A stretch of 43,132 bases of DNA from Deltaproteobacteria bacterium (GTDB lineage: Bacteria; Myxococcota_A; UBA9160; UBA6930), in assembly GCA_019312665.1 (NCBI GenBank), contig JAFDCZ010000011.1, forward strand, positions 1 to 43,132. The letters are read 5' to 3'. The translations under genes were made by a program, and so were the position numbers. Positions 16,174 through 24,691 of the stretch are shown here, piece by piece (position 1 is the first letter of the stretch; every line of letters starts with the position of its first letter). Below the pieces are notes generated by a model. It was not told the origin of the DNA and made no database searches. It saw only the letters and a program-made list of their open reading frames with translations.

Positions 16174-16352
16174 GTCCGAACTCCTTCTCATCCAGCCCGC
16201 GAAACCCGCCAGCACGAGAATGACGAAGCTGGTTGCGACGGAACGGCGTAGGCCGTGTCATGCCTGCCAGCCTAACCCGCCGGCGGAATTCCCTGGAAGG
16301 TTCGAGAGCCGCAGATCCCGGCGGAAACCGCCAAACTGCGCAGCTCCGAACG

Positions 16353-17570
16353 CTAGGCCAGGCCGTGCTTCTTCAAGCGATAGGCCACAGCGCCCCGGGT
16401 CATGCCGAGACGTCGCGCCATCTCCGCCATGTTGCCGCCGCAGAGATCCAGGAGATCTATCAACTCGTCCCGCTGCGCTACGTGCCGTGCGGCCCGGCGC
16501 TGCAGCAGGCCCTCGTGCTGCTGGCAGACGACCGCATGCAGGGCTTCCCTGATCGCCGTTCCCGAGACGATCCTGCCTCCCGCAAAGGCCACTGCTTTTT
16601 CGAGCACGTTCTTGAGCTCACGAATGTTGCCAGGCCAGGGTTGCTCCGCGAGGGCTTCGATCGCCCCGTCTGATAGACGATGGCCCTCAATGCCCATGTT
16701 GCGAGCGGCTTCTGCCGTCAACTCGTAGGCCAGTGCCTCGATGTCATCTGGCCTCTCGCGTAGGGCTGGAACGTGAATGCGAAGCGCGTTGAGCTCCTCG
16801 TAGAGGCGGGCATCGGGGATGGCCCCATCCGGGGGCGCACCCAGACCCTCTCGCCCAGTGGCCAGAATCCGAGAGAACGGGGAACTTCCGCCGCGAATCC
16901 TTTGCAGCTCCGTGAACCATCGACGTTGTTCGGGAGCCGAGAACGTATCGATGTCGCATAACAATACGGCCCCGGGCCCCTGCGGTAGATCCTGCGTATC
17001 CTTGTCGACCCGGACGAGCGGATGACTGGAACCCGAGAGGGCGTGCAACGCCTCGGCGACGCGTCCTCTTCCGGCCCCCTTTTCTCCCGTGATGAACACC
17101 GGCCCGTCGATTGTCGCCAGGATGCGGACGGACTGGCGCACCTCTTCCATCTCACGCGATCTACCGGTCAAGAGCCTTTCTGCGTCGTCGCCCGGAGCCA
17201 GGCCCCGTAGCCGAACCAGCCCACGAACCAGGGGTTGAAGCCTTTCGAGATCGTCGGGAAAACGAAGGTAGTCGTCCGCTCCGGCCCGCAGGGCCGAAAC
17301 TGCCGCAGAAACCTCGGCGTAGGCCGTCAGCAACACCAGGGGCACACCGGATGCGGATCGGACTTTCCGAAGCAGATCGAAGCCATCGGCTTCGGGCATT
17401 CGCACATCGCTCACGATGACGTCGGGGTTGTCCTGCTGATAGGCGAGCCAGGCTTCGGCGCCATCGCCGGCGCGGGTCACCGAGAAATCCGGGGCCGCAA
17501 ACTCTCCGGCAATCAAGTCGAGCGCTTCGGGGCAATCGTCCACGATCAAGACCGAGATCACCTGATTCAT
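16353..17570 (-). CDS. response regulator with AAA+ and Fis domains lacking GAFTGA
   Basis: The 405 residues contain a receiver domain (Asp11/12, phosphoacceptor Asp55 in VIVSDVRMP, Thr82) and an AAA+ domain with GEKGAGRG (162-169) and LLCDID (203-208). Sensor 2 is WPGNIREL (312-319), and a Fis-type helix-turn-helix ends the protein (NMAEMARRLGMTRGAVAYRLKKHG). About 30 residues that normally include GAFTGA are absent between Walker A and B, so activation of sigma-54 polymerase is unlikely. The conserved receiver Lys (K of DYLxKP) is Phe104. ATG 17570 overlaps the kinase stop by 4 bp, so the kinase is its likely partner. It could act on sigma-70 promoters, as TyrR-like proteins do. Confidence 0.87.
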   Translation of the reverse strand: MNQVISVLIVDDCPEALDLIAGEFAAPDFSVTRAGDGAEAWLAYQQDNPDVIVSDVRMPEADGFDLLRKVRSASGVPLVLLTAYAEVSAAVSALRAGADDYLRFPDDLERLQPLVRGLVRLRGLAPGDDAERLLTGRSREMEEVRQSVRILATIDGPVFITGEKGAGRGRVAEALHALSGSSHPLVRVDKDTQDLPQGPGAVLLCDIDTFSAPEQRRWFTELQRIRGGSSPFSRILATGREGLGAPPDGAIPDARLYEELNALRIHVPALRERPDDIEALAYELTAEAARNMGIEGHRLSDGAIEALAEQPWPGNIRELKNVLEKAVAFAGGRIVSGTAIREALHAVVCQQHEGLLQRRAARHVAQRDELIDLLDLCGGNMAEMARRLGMTRGAVAYRLKKHGLA

Positions 17571-18577
17571 GGCGCGGACTCGGCCTCGAACCGATCGAGT
17601 TGGAGCCGCACCCGCGCAGTCGTTCCGCAGCCCGCGACAGACTCGAGCTCGAGGCTCCCACCCAGCCCCTCGACGATCTCCCGTGAAATCGACAGGCCCA
17701 GCCCGGAGCCTCCCTTGCGAAACGTTACGAACGGATCCATCACGCGCTGAAGACCCTCGCTCGGAATTCCGACGCCATTGTCTCGAACTTCGACCTGGAG
17801 TTCCTCGTGGGTGCGGCGAACTTGCAGAGCCACCGGTTGATTGTCGTCGACAGCTTCGATCGCATTGTCGAGCAGATTGACGAGCACCCGGCCGAGGCGC
17901 TGCGAACCGGCGGGCAGACGAGAATGCTCCGGCAGGGGATGAACCACGACCCGCCCCGAGCCGCGCACCTCCTCGATCTCGTGCAGCGCCTTCTCGATCA
18001 GATCCGCGAGCTGAACCGGATCCGATCCTCTGGGTCCCGGATCCGATCCGACGGGTTCCGGATCCTGCTCGAGCACGCACCGCACGATCTCCCGCAGCCG
18101 GCCCGCCAGGCGAGCCAGCGAGGCAAGCGCATCGGCCTGGTCTTGCCGGGCGATCGACCCGTCACGAAGCTTGCATGCCAGCACCTCGAGCGTTCCGAGG
18201 GGCTTGCCGATCTCGTGAGCAAGCTCTGAATGAACTCGGCCCTTCGCGGCAAACTTCTCCGAGATGACGAGCTCTTCGTTCAAACGAATCACGCGCAGCA
18301 CCGTGGCTACCTGGGCCGCCACCGCAGCCATGAAGCCGAGATGCGCGAATGAAAACGACATTCCAGCACGATGGGGGCTCAAGAAGATCGCCACTGCCGC
18401 CGCCGTGAGCCCGCCAACAGCGATCAGCAATGCTCTCGAGAGCACGACTGAGCCGAGACTCATCGCGAAGAGCGCGTCGATCGAACGCGAGAACAAGGAA
18501 TCACGTGCACTCCTGGGAAGAATCTGCGGCCGCATGGGTCTGGAAAGCATCGATTCTACGAAGGCGACCGGATCCAC
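17567..18577 (-). CDS. membrane sensor histidine kinase
   Basis: This 336-residue kinase has two hydrophobic segments (about 42-66 and 74-95). Then come an H-box with His121 (HSELAHEIGKPLG), a short repetitive linker, and an HATPase domain with N-box NLLDNAIEA (Asn238), DNGVGI (266-271) and GSGLGLSI (290-297). There is almost no periplasmic loop, so it probably senses within the membrane or through a partner. The start is GTG 18577; ATG 18550 is an alternative with no better ribosome binding site. It is translationally coupled to the response regulator. The linker contains a 7-residue tandem repeat listed separately. Confidence 0.88.
   Translation of the reverse strand: MDPVAFVESMLSRPMRPQILPRSARDSLFSRSIDALFAMSLGSVVLSRALLIAVGGLTAAAVAIFLSPHRAGMSFSFAHLGFMAAVAAQVATVLRVIRLNEELVISEKFAAKGRVHSELAHEIGKPLGTLEVLACKLRDGSIARQDQADALASLARLAGRLREIVRCVLEQDPEPVGSDPGPRGSDPVQLADLIEKALHEIEEVRGSGRVVVHPLPEHSRLPAGSQRLGRVLVNLLDNAIEAVDDNQPVALQVRRTHEELQVEVRDNGVGIPSEGLQRVMDPFVTFRKGGSGLGLSISREIVEGLGGSLELESVAGCGTTARVRLQLDRFEAESAP
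18016..18065. repeat. 21-bp tandem repeat inside the histidine kinase gene
   Basis: CCGGATCCGATCC occurs at 18016-18028 and again at 18037-18049, and CCGGATCC recurs at 18058-18065, giving a strict 21-bp period. On the coding strand this yields the heptads DPEPVGS, DPGPRGS and DPVQ. They lie between the dimerisation helices and the ATPase domain. An in-frame minisatellite here could vary linker length between strains. Confidence 0.7.
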
Positions 18578-18688
18578 AACCTCATGACTGCCTCAGGGCC
18601 CCTGCTGGGCGCCCTGCTGGCCTTCCCGTTCCCCGAGGGGTTCGCATCCGCGTCGATCTCACGCCGATCCAGCCCGGCGAGAGAACGC

Positions 18689-20140
18689 TCAGCCCGGCAC
18701 GCCCTCGATCGCCAGCGCGCGGGCAACTTCTCCGGGCAGCGCTTCCGGGAGGGGCACCTTCGTGTCCCCACCCAATCGCTCGACGCCCGCGAGCTTCGGC
18801 GCGCCCAACCAATGCAGGTTCGCGCCTGCGGGCAGGGGCAGATCCACGAAGGTCACGCTGTCTCCGTCGGGCCGACCTAGCAGGAAGGCGTAGACCGTCT
18901 CACCTTTGCACGTGAATCGCACGGGAATCCCCTCTCGGGTCTCCCCCTCCGCTCGCGTCCACGGGCGCGTATCATAGATTCCCTCGGCGTTCTGCGCGAG
19001 GAACTCGCCCAACCAGCGAAGACGCTCGAGTTGGGGCTCCGGAATCTGTGCATCCCTGCCCCGGGGCCCGACGTTCAGCAGCAGGTTTCCGTTCTTGCTC
19101 ACGATGTCGATCAGCGAGTGGATCAAATCCTCTTTGGAGAGGAAATCTTCGGGCAGCGATGTGTGGTTGTAGCCGAAGCTCTTGTCCATCCCCCGCACGC
19201 ACTCCCATTTCTTCGTCTGGATGTCGGGGTAGGAAGCGTATTCGGGTGTGCGGTAGTCGCACATGGGCGGGGACGGCGGCGCGATCGAACCGCCGCTCTT
19301 CTTGATCTGGCGGACGAGCAAGGCCTCGAGCAAACGCGTGATAGGCCGAAAACGCATCAGCGGGATCAGCCAGCTCCGCGTCAACCAGCGGTCGTTGATG
19401 ACGCCTTCGGGCACGGCATTGTAGTAGTGGGCGAGCAGCCTCCAGAGTTCGGCCGGGTAGTCCGGCCAGGTGATGTCATTCCAGAGGACGTCCGGGGCCA
19501 CCCGCTCGATCAGCTCACGAACCTGGGCGGCGGCATAGGCCGGATACGCGCCACCGGGCATTCCCGCAAACACGTCGACGAGGCCCTCGAGCGGGCGATC
19601 ATCGAAGGTCCAATCGAGGCCGCCGGAGTAGTAGACGCCGTAGCGCATGCCGGCCTCGCGAACGGCAGATGCGAGCTCACCCACCACGTCCCGCCCGGTA
19701 TTCCATCCCTTCCACTTCGCATCCGGATGGGCGACATCGCTAGGCCACAAACAGAAGCCATCGTGATGCTTCGTCACAAGCACGACATAGCGTGCGCCGG
19801 CTGCGCGGAAATGTTTCGCCCATGCTTCGGGTTGCCACTGCTCGAGGCCTTTGCGGTAGTCGTCGGCGAAGCTCTCGTAGGGAAGATCGCCGTAGGTTTC
19901 CTGGTGGTGTCGTTGCACGGCAGAGCCCGGAAGCTTGAGGGAGTTCCAGTACCACTCCGAATAGGGGGATTCGGTCTGGTCCGTCTCCCCGGCGAAGATC
20001 TCTTCGATGCCCGCGCTGCGCGGCGCGAAGGCCGGCACGGATGAAACGCTCCAGTGGATGAAGATCCCGAGCTTTGCGTCATGGAACCAATCGGGAACCT
20101 GATGTGTGCGCAGGCTTTCGAGTGTGGGCGCGTATGCCAT
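18689..20140 (-). CDS. alpha-L-fucosidase (GH29), cytoplasmic
   Basis: This 483-residue glycoside hydrolase family 29 protein starts with the family-typical VPDWFHDAKLGIFIHWSVSSVPAFAP. It has the KHHDGFCLWPS substrate motif, and APDVLWNDITWPD carries the likely nucleophile Asp. GH29 enzymes release terminal alpha-L-fucose with retention. No signal peptide is present, so it should act on imported fuco-oligosaccharides. ATG 20140 is chosen over 20176, which would overlap the upstream gene. The gene starts 4 bp after the stop of a small membrane protein. The C-terminal beta domain contains GETVYAFLLGRP, as expected. Confidence 0.93.
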   Translation of the reverse strand: MAYAPTLESLRTHQVPDWFHDAKLGIFIHWSVSSVPAFAPRSAGIEEIFAGETDQTESPYSEWYWNSLKLPGSAVQRHHQETYGDLPYESFADDYRKGLEQWQPEAWAKHFRAAGARYVVLVTKHHDGFCLWPSDVAHPDAKWKGWNTGRDVVGELASAVREAGMRYGVYYSGGLDWTFDDRPLEGLVDVFAGMPGGAYPAYAAAQVRELIERVAPDVLWNDITWPDYPAELWRLLAHYYNAVPEGVINDRWLTRSWLIPLMRFRPITRLLEALLVRQIKKSGGSIAPPSPPMCDYRTPEYASYPDIQTKKWECVRGMDKSFGYNHTSLPEDFLSKEDLIHSLIDIVSKNGNLLLNVGPRGRDAQIPEPQLERLRWLGEFLAQNAEGIYDTRPWTRAEGETREGIPVRFTCKGETVYAFLLGRPDGDSVTFVDLPLPAGANLHWLGAPKLAGVERLGGDTKVPLPEALPGEVARALAIEGVPG

Positions 20141-20144
20141 CGGT

Positions 20145-20504
20145 TCAGCCTGCGTGTCCGGCGAGCAATGCCGCACCCACGACGAAATCGAGGATCAGCC
20201 CGGGCACGACCTTGCCGGGTTCGGGCCGATCGAGCCCGAGGGAGATCAACTTCGCGACACCTCCACCCAGGAAGGCCGCCGCCCCGACCAGGAACGCCGC
20301 GGGCTCCCGGGTGATGAGACACACCAGGCCGATGGATCCGAGGTTGCCCCCGAACACCGCCCGCAGCTCACTCATGCCGTGGAGCCCGGTGGTCGCGAGG
20401 CCGGTCGCTTCGGCCAGCACGAGGGGGCGCAGCAGGCCGACGGCCCCGAGCAGCACAACCGCGACGGCACCCAGCAGAGGAACAGCGGCGAGTACGGAAT
20501 CCAT
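20145..20504 (-). CDS. small four-helix membrane protein (DUF4345-like)
   Basis: This 119-residue protein is made almost entirely of about four hydrophobic segments. A conserved-looking GMSELRAVFGGNLGS segment lies between the first and second, and EPGKVVPGLILDFVVGA near the end. It resembles the DUF4345 family, whose function is unknown. AGGAGG lies 4-5 nt upstream of ATG 20504, a strong ribosome binding site that decides the start; the longer open frame to 20927 covers non-coding sequence and the opposite-strand lipoprotein. It is followed directly by the fucosidase, so the two are co-transcribed, without an obvious functional link. Confidence 0.8.
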   Translation of the reverse strand: MDSVLAAVPLLGAVAVVLLGAVGLLRPLVLAEATGLATTGLHGMSELRAVFGGNLGSIGLVCLITREPAAFLVGAAAFLGGGVAKLISLGLDRPEPGKVVPGLILDFVVGAALLAGHAG

Positions 20505-20541
20505 GGGGCCTCCTTGGCGAGGCCCCCATGCTACTTCAGCG

Positions 20542-20597
20542 CGTTGCACGAAACGCATGAAGACTTCGAGCCTTCGATTTTCACGATGGCTCGAGGA
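20542..20597. repeat. inverted repeats in the divergent 20505-20709 gap
   Basis: Two inverted repeats lie here: GCGTT/AACGC (20542-20546 and 20553-20557, 6-nt loop), and TCGAGCC/GGCTCGA (20567-20573 and 20589-20595). The second extends by a T-G wobble and a C-G pair to 20565-20597. There is no T-tract. They could be operators for the divergent genes or fold in the leader of the lipoprotein mRNA. Confidence 0.4.
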
Positions 20598-20709
20598 CGT
20601 GCGGATAGGGGCCATTGACCCCACTTCCACGGATGCTGCGAGCAGGGTTTGGATCGGTACCTCTGTTTCCAGTGCGTTCATCCGAAGAGCCGGAAGGGAG
20701 TTCCATCTC

Positions 20710-21198
20710 GTGCAGGTACGTCGCATTTCGATTGGCCATCTCGCCGCTGTCGCCTGGCTTGGCGTCGGCCTGCTGTTGCTCACGAGTTGCAGCGCAGAAG
20801 TTGAAACGCCAGAGGTCCAGATACGCCGAACCCTGGCTGCGCTGGAGACCGCAGCCGAATCCGGAGACGTCTCCGGATTCAAGGAGCTCGTATCCGAGCA
20901 GTACACCGATGCCCAGGGCCACGACAAACAGGCGCTGGGCGTCTACGTCGCGTTCCAGGTCATGCGCAATGGCAACCGCCACATCGTCCTGCGCGTACGC
21001 GACGTCCTGGTCATCTCACCCGGGAGCGCGGAGGTCACCCTGATCGCCGGGATCGGAGGCACCCGTGGCGCCGGGGATGCCCTTTCCCTGCATGGCAACG
21101 TGTACCAGATCGACGTCGACCTCGAGGAAGAGGAAACGGGGACGTGGCGGCTGGCCTGGGCCCAGTGGAAGCCGGCCGCTGCGGCGGAGCTCCTCTAG
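20710..21198 (+). CDS. small lipoprotein with an NTF2/SnoaL-like domain
   Basis: From GTG 20710, with GGAAGGGAG 9 nt upstream, the 162-residue product has a hydrophobic signal ending in a lipobox LTSC (AWLGVGLLLLTSCSAE), then a soluble domain. ETAAESGDVSGFKELVSEQYTDAQGHD resembles the first helices of NTF2/SnoaL-like proteins. It should be lipidated and anchored in the envelope. The open frame reaches upstream to 20074, but that part is antisense to the membrane protein gene and is not coding. It stands alone between divergent genes; no specific function can be assigned. Confidence 0.75.
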   Translation: MQVRRISIGHLAAVAWLGVGLLLLTSCSAEVETPEVQIRRTLAALETAAESGDVSGFKELVSEQYTDAQGHDKQALGVYVAFQVMRNGNRHIVLRVRDVLVISPGSAEVTLIAGIGGTRGAGDALSLHGNVYQIDVDLEEEETGTWRLAWAQWKPAAAAELL

Positions 21199-21246
21199 GA
21201 GGGCGGGAGAACGGGTGCGGAGCACGGTGGTAGACTATCTGCCGAC

Positions 21247-21726
21247 ATGTCCGCCCCGAACTCCGAAGACCCCCGCACGATCCGCTGGAAGCTGATCCGC
21301 GATCTCCTCGTCTTCGTCTCGAAGGCCAGTCTGGAGGCGCTGCGAGATCTGGCCTTGATCCCCGCCGCCCTGATCGCTGGCATAGCGGGCCTGATGTTCT
21401 CGCCCTCCCGGCCCGAGCGTTACTTCCACGAAATCCTGAAGATCGGTGATCAATTCGACGATTTCGTGGATCTGTTCGGAAAGCAGGCACGCGGCCGACG
21501 CGGGCTTGCCACCGAGGCGAATGAAGAAACCGAGGACGACGCATTGCGCGCCGACGATGTCTTCGATCGAATCGAGAACCTGTTGGTCGAGGAATACCAC
21601 CGCGGTGGCGTGACGGCTCAAGTCAAGGAAGCCATCGACCGCGGGCTCGACGTCGTACAAGAAGCCGTAGCCGATAGTACGCCGGCGCTACGCGCCCCTG
21701 ACTCCGAAGAAGATCGCGGCAAGTAG
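21247..21726 (+). CDS. hypothetical protein with one hydrophobic segment
   Basis: I do not recognise this 159-residue protein. It begins with a charged stretch, has a hydrophobic segment at about residues 33-53 (LRDLALIPAALIAGIAGLMF), then a helical acidic C-terminal part (FHEILKIGDQFDDFVDLFG and DVFDRIENLLVEEYHRGG). The pattern suggests a membrane-associated helical protein with a cytoplasmic tail. No clear ribosome binding site precedes ATG 21247. It ends 28-34 bp before the ferritin-like di-iron gene in the same direction, so the two may be co-transcribed. Confidence 0.72.
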   Translation: MSAPNSEDPRTIRWKLIRDLLVFVSKASLEALRDLALIPAALIAGIAGLMFSPSRPERYFHEILKIGDQFDDFVDLFGKQARGRRGLATEANEETEDDALRADDVFDRIENLLVEEYHRGGVTAQVKEAIDRGLDVVQEAVADSTPALRAPDSEEDRGK

Positions 21727-21759
21727 ATCCACGCTACTCTCGCCGCGTAGGAGATGCAT

Positions 21760-22833
21760 TTGAGTAGTGAAGCCCAATCCAAGAGCCACGATGTCGAGAC
21801 CTACGAGACGGCGATGGAGATCGCCTGGCAGTTCGACTACGAAATCGGAATCGACAAGCTGCGCAGCCTGTACTCGAAATCGAAGAAGCAGCAATGGGAT
21901 GGCGAGGCCGATCTCGATTGGTCGATCGAGGTCGATCCCTCGAAGCCGCTGATCGACGACGACCGCTTCGGGTTGTCGGAGATGCCCTTCGTCAAGCGCT
22001 TGTCGAAGAGTCAACAGGAGACCTTTCGCGCCCACGTCGGCGCCCAGCGCCTTTCCCAGTTCCTGCATGGAGAACAGGGCGCGCTGATGACTGCGGCCAC
22101 CCTCACCCATGCGGTTCCGGACTACGAGGGCAAACTCTACGCCGCGACGCAGACGATGGATGAAGCGCGCCACGTCGAGGTCTTCGAGCGATACCTCAGG
22201 AAGCTCGCCGTCATCTACCCCATGTCTCCGTTCCTGCGCGAGCTGATCGATACGACGCTGAAGAGCGAGAGCTGGATCAAGGTCGCGATCGGGATGAACA
22301 TGATCGTCGAAGGTCTGGCACTCGGAGCCTTCCACAACATGCGGCGCGCCACATCGTGCTCGCTTCTCCGGAGCTTGCTCGAAGGTGTGCTCCGGGACGA
22401 GAGCCGGCATGTCGCGTTCGGCAACGTCTACGTCGGCAAGACGATTGCGGAGCTGCATCCCGACGACCGGGAGGACGTGGCCGAGTTTGCCTTCGAAGCG
22501 TTGATGCTGATGGTGCGTTCGACAGGCCGACAGACGGGCAAGCCGCCTGCGCCGGATCCGACCTTTCGCCTCGTGCTCGAAAACAGCGAGATCGATCCGG
22601 CAGATTTCCTGGCGGGCATGATGGAAGCGCGCGAGCAGGGCATCGAGTTCGAGCAGCCGCCAGGCACCGTCCACGCCTTCAAGGATCTGATGATGCCGGC
22701 CCTGGCCAGGGTGGGCGCCATCACCGACCGCACCCGCGAAAAGTTCGCCGATGAAGGAATTCGTATCTTCGAGGATCTGTCTGTGCTCGAGGCCATGGAA
22801 GACGACGAGACGGGCAGCATCGAAATCGGCTGA
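21760..22833 (+). CDS. ferritin-like di-iron protein
   Basis: This protein of about 357 residues carries the two Glu and two ExxH elements of a four-helix di-iron carboxylate site: Glu ~105 (LHGEQGA), DEARH (Glu 135, His 138), Glu ~184 (IVEGLAL) and DESRH (Glu 214, His 217). The layout is that of ferritin-like oxygenases and oxidases of the R2/AurF type rather than iron-storage ferritin. An ATG at 21754 directly abuts AGGAG; TTG 21760 has the normal 6-nt spacing, so I prefer it. Nearby desaturase and P450 genes suggest a role in lipid oxidation, but the substrate is unknown. Confidence 0.85.
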   Translation: MSSEAQSKSHDVETYETAMEIAWQFDYEIGIDKLRSLYSKSKKQQWDGEADLDWSIEVDPSKPLIDDDRFGLSEMPFVKRLSKSQQETFRAHVGAQRLSQFLHGEQGALMTAATLTHAVPDYEGKLYAATQTMDEARHVEVFERYLRKLAVIYPMSPFLRELIDTTLKSESWIKVAIGMNMIVEGLALGAFHNMRRATSCSLLRSLLEGVLRDESRHVAFGNVYVGKTIAELHPDDREDVAEFAFEALMLMVRSTGRQTGKPPAPDPTFRLVLENSEIDPADFLAGMMEAREQGIEFEQPPGTVHAFKDLMMPALARVGAITDRTREKFADEGIRIFEDLSVLEAMEDDETGSIEIG

Positions 22834-22853
22834 CACCTGCCAAGGGGGTGCGG

Positions 22854-23900
22854 CTAGCGTATCTGGACGGCGTAACCGGCTTCAACCAGGGCGACGGCCG
22901 CTTGCTGGGCGTCGATGACGCGAGACAGGCTGCGCACACCAGGCGCTGCGGCCCAGCCCTCCCGCACCAGGGCTTGCGTCAACCAGGCTGCGGGTAGCGC
23001 GGGAATATCCAGCCCAGCCGTTTCGGCGATGACCTCGGTGCGACCTCGCTCGCGTCCGTCTGCATCTTCGGCGACCACGCTGAGAATGCCTCGCTCGGTT
23101 CCCAGATTGCGCGCGAGCTTTGCGACAGGAAGTGCAATGCTTGCGAAACGTTCGACCCAGCGAGGACTGAGCCGGCCTAGCATCGGCGCCGCGAGGGCCA
23201 GCATGCGATTCAGCGCGCGGCGATCGAAGCCCATATGAAAGTGAATCGGCAGGAGACGCTGGCCAAGCCGCACCTGGCCATTCGAGAAGGGCACCGGATA
23301 GGGCCCGAAGTACAGTTCGCGCCCATCCAGGACTTCATGGGCGACGAGCTTGTCGAACCAACGGCCGCTCGGCCCCTTGCGTCCAATCGGCTGCAGAAGG
23401 CTCGAAAGCAACGCACGGGTGACCGGGTTCCTGGAGCCCATCGAGAGGAAGACCCGCAGGCCAGCGACCTCGGAATCGCCCTGCCAGCGCTGCGCCAGGA
23501 CATCCACCAGGCCCGGCACCGTGGAACAGCCGGGCAGGACGAGGACGCCAGCCTTCGCAGCGGCCCTCTGCTCACCGACCTCTCGAACCCTCTCGACGAA
23601 AGCCAGCTGCTCGGACAGGTCCGCATAATGACATCGCGAAGAGATCGCCGCGTGGACGAGCGGTGCTGGATCATACGTATACGGGCCGACCGCGTTGATC
23701 ACGAGGTCGGCCGTCGTGAGCAGGGCCGCCATACCCTCCCGATCGGCAACTTCGAGCTGGTGAATGGGCAGCTCTGCATGCCCCCGCCCGCTTCGATTGG
23801 TTCCAACCAGAAGGGCCGTCGGTGCCAGACGCCGAATCAACCGGCATACCCGGCTGCCCATTTCCCCAGTCGCCCCCACGACGACGATCGTCTTGCTCAC
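22854..23900 (-). CDS. saccharopine dehydrogenase-like NAD(P)-binding protein
   Basis: The 348-residue protein begins with a Rossmann motif, IVVVGATGEMGSRVCRLIRR. It contains INAVGPYTYDPAPLVHAAI and CHYADLSEQLAFVERV, the pattern of saccharopine-dehydrogenase-like oxidoreductases, including the trans-acting enoyl reductases of lipid synthesis. The start is GTG 23900, which overlaps the stop of the upstream membrane-protein gene (GTGA); the ATG at 23918 would extend into that gene. It is the third gene of an operon with a desaturase and a membrane protein. A role in lipid modification is plausible but not shown by the sequence. Confidence 0.85.
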   Translation of the reverse strand: MSKTIVVVGATGEMGSRVCRLIRRLAPTALLVGTNRSGRGHAELPIHQLEVADREGMAALLTTADLVINAVGPYTYDPAPLVHAAISSRCHYADLSEQLAFVERVREVGEQRAAAKAGVLVLPGCSTVPGLVDVLAQRWQGDSEVAGLRVFLSMGSRNPVTRALLSSLLQPIGRKGPSGRWFDKLVAHEVLDGRELYFGPYPVPFSNGQVRLGQRLLPIHFHMGFDRRALNRMLALAAPMLGRLSPRWVERFASIALPVAKLARNLGTERGILSVVAEDADGRERGRTEVIAETAGLDIPALPAAWLTQALVREGWAAAPGVRSLSRVIDAQQAAVALVEAGYAVQIR

Positions 23901-24691
23901 GGTGCACCGGGAGGGCATTCGGCCAGGTCGCGACAGCCGATCTGGGCGTGGGAAGCGTGATAGGCCGTGTAGTGCTCGCGCACCCGGGCAGCGCTCGACA
24001 CGAAGGGATCTGCATGGAAGAGGCCCTCGAGGACGGCCTTGACCGTCGTTGCCCAGGGCGAGGGAGGAATCGTCTCGTACGTCAGGCCCGCGGCCAGCAA
24101 CACGACCCGCTGATTGGGCAGATAGCCCGGGCCCGTGAATGCCGGCAGGTAGGGATTCCCGGTTTCAACCTGCATGGGCGGTATGGCGGTATCGAGGCGT
24201 GTCACCGGATCCGGGAACCAGGTGAGATCCTCCAGCTGATTGAAGGAGACGCTGGCCGCCACCAGGAAGGCCGCGGCGACAGCCAGCCGGATGCGCGGGC
24301 GCGGCGGCCAGAACAGCATCCCAGCCGCCGCCGCGGCGGCCGCATGAATTCCGGCGATCGAAAGCAAGAACGTCGGGTAGATGGCGACAGGCAGATCGAA
24401 CGCGAGCAACAGCCACTCCCCGATGCTCGCTACGTGCCCGGAGAAGACCATGATCGGGAAGTAGGCGAACCGCCAGGCCAGGATGCCGGCCAACACGAGA
24501 GCGAGCAGGCTTCCCGAGCGCAGCGAGAGCTGGCGAAACATCGCCAAACCCAACGACACGCCACCGATCGACGCGAGCTGGATCCCGCTCCACAGGGGGA
24601 GCTGGCGAAGAGGGCGCATGCTGTCGATGGCATTGCCTGCCAACACCAGGGCCGCCGCCAACAGGATGGCGGCGAGCGCAATCCGCTTCAC
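23897..24691 (-). CDS. polytopic membrane protein of unknown function
   Basis: This 264-residue protein has about five or six hydrophobic segments in its first 170 residues (for example IALAAILLAAALVLAGNAI and IRLAVAAAFLVAASVSF). A C-terminal soluble part contains DLTWFPDPVTRLDTAIPP and two Cys near the end (GCRDLAEC). I do not recognise the family. The start is GTG 24691, overlapping the stop of the desaturase gene by 4 bp. Tight coupling to the desaturase on one side and the dehydrogenase on the other suggests a shared lipid substrate. Confidence 0.78.
   Translation of the reverse strand: MKRIALAAILLAAALVLAGNAIDSMRPLRQLPLWSGIQLASIGGVSLGLAMFRQLSLRSGSLLALVLAGILAWRFAYFPIMVFSGHVASIGEWLLLAFDLPVAIYPTFLLSIAGIHAAAAAAAGMLFWPPRPRIRLAVAAAFLVAASVSFNQLEDLTWFPDPVTRLDTAIPPMQVETGNPYLPAFTGPGYLPNQRVVLLAAGLTYETIPPSPWATTVKAVLEGLFHADPFVSSAARVREHYTAYHASHAQIGCRDLAECPPGAP

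Noticed and set aside
15265-17570. Calling the two AAA+ regulators sigma-54-dependent activators
   Set aside because: The GAFTGA loop is missing in both.
21586-21593. AACCTGTT, part of a possible further KstR site
   Set aside because: The outer T and A of TnnAACnnGTTnnA are absent, and it lies inside a coding region.
22834-22853. CACC/GGTG hairpin between convergent genes
   Set aside because: Only a 4-bp stem without a T-tract; not enough to call a terminator.
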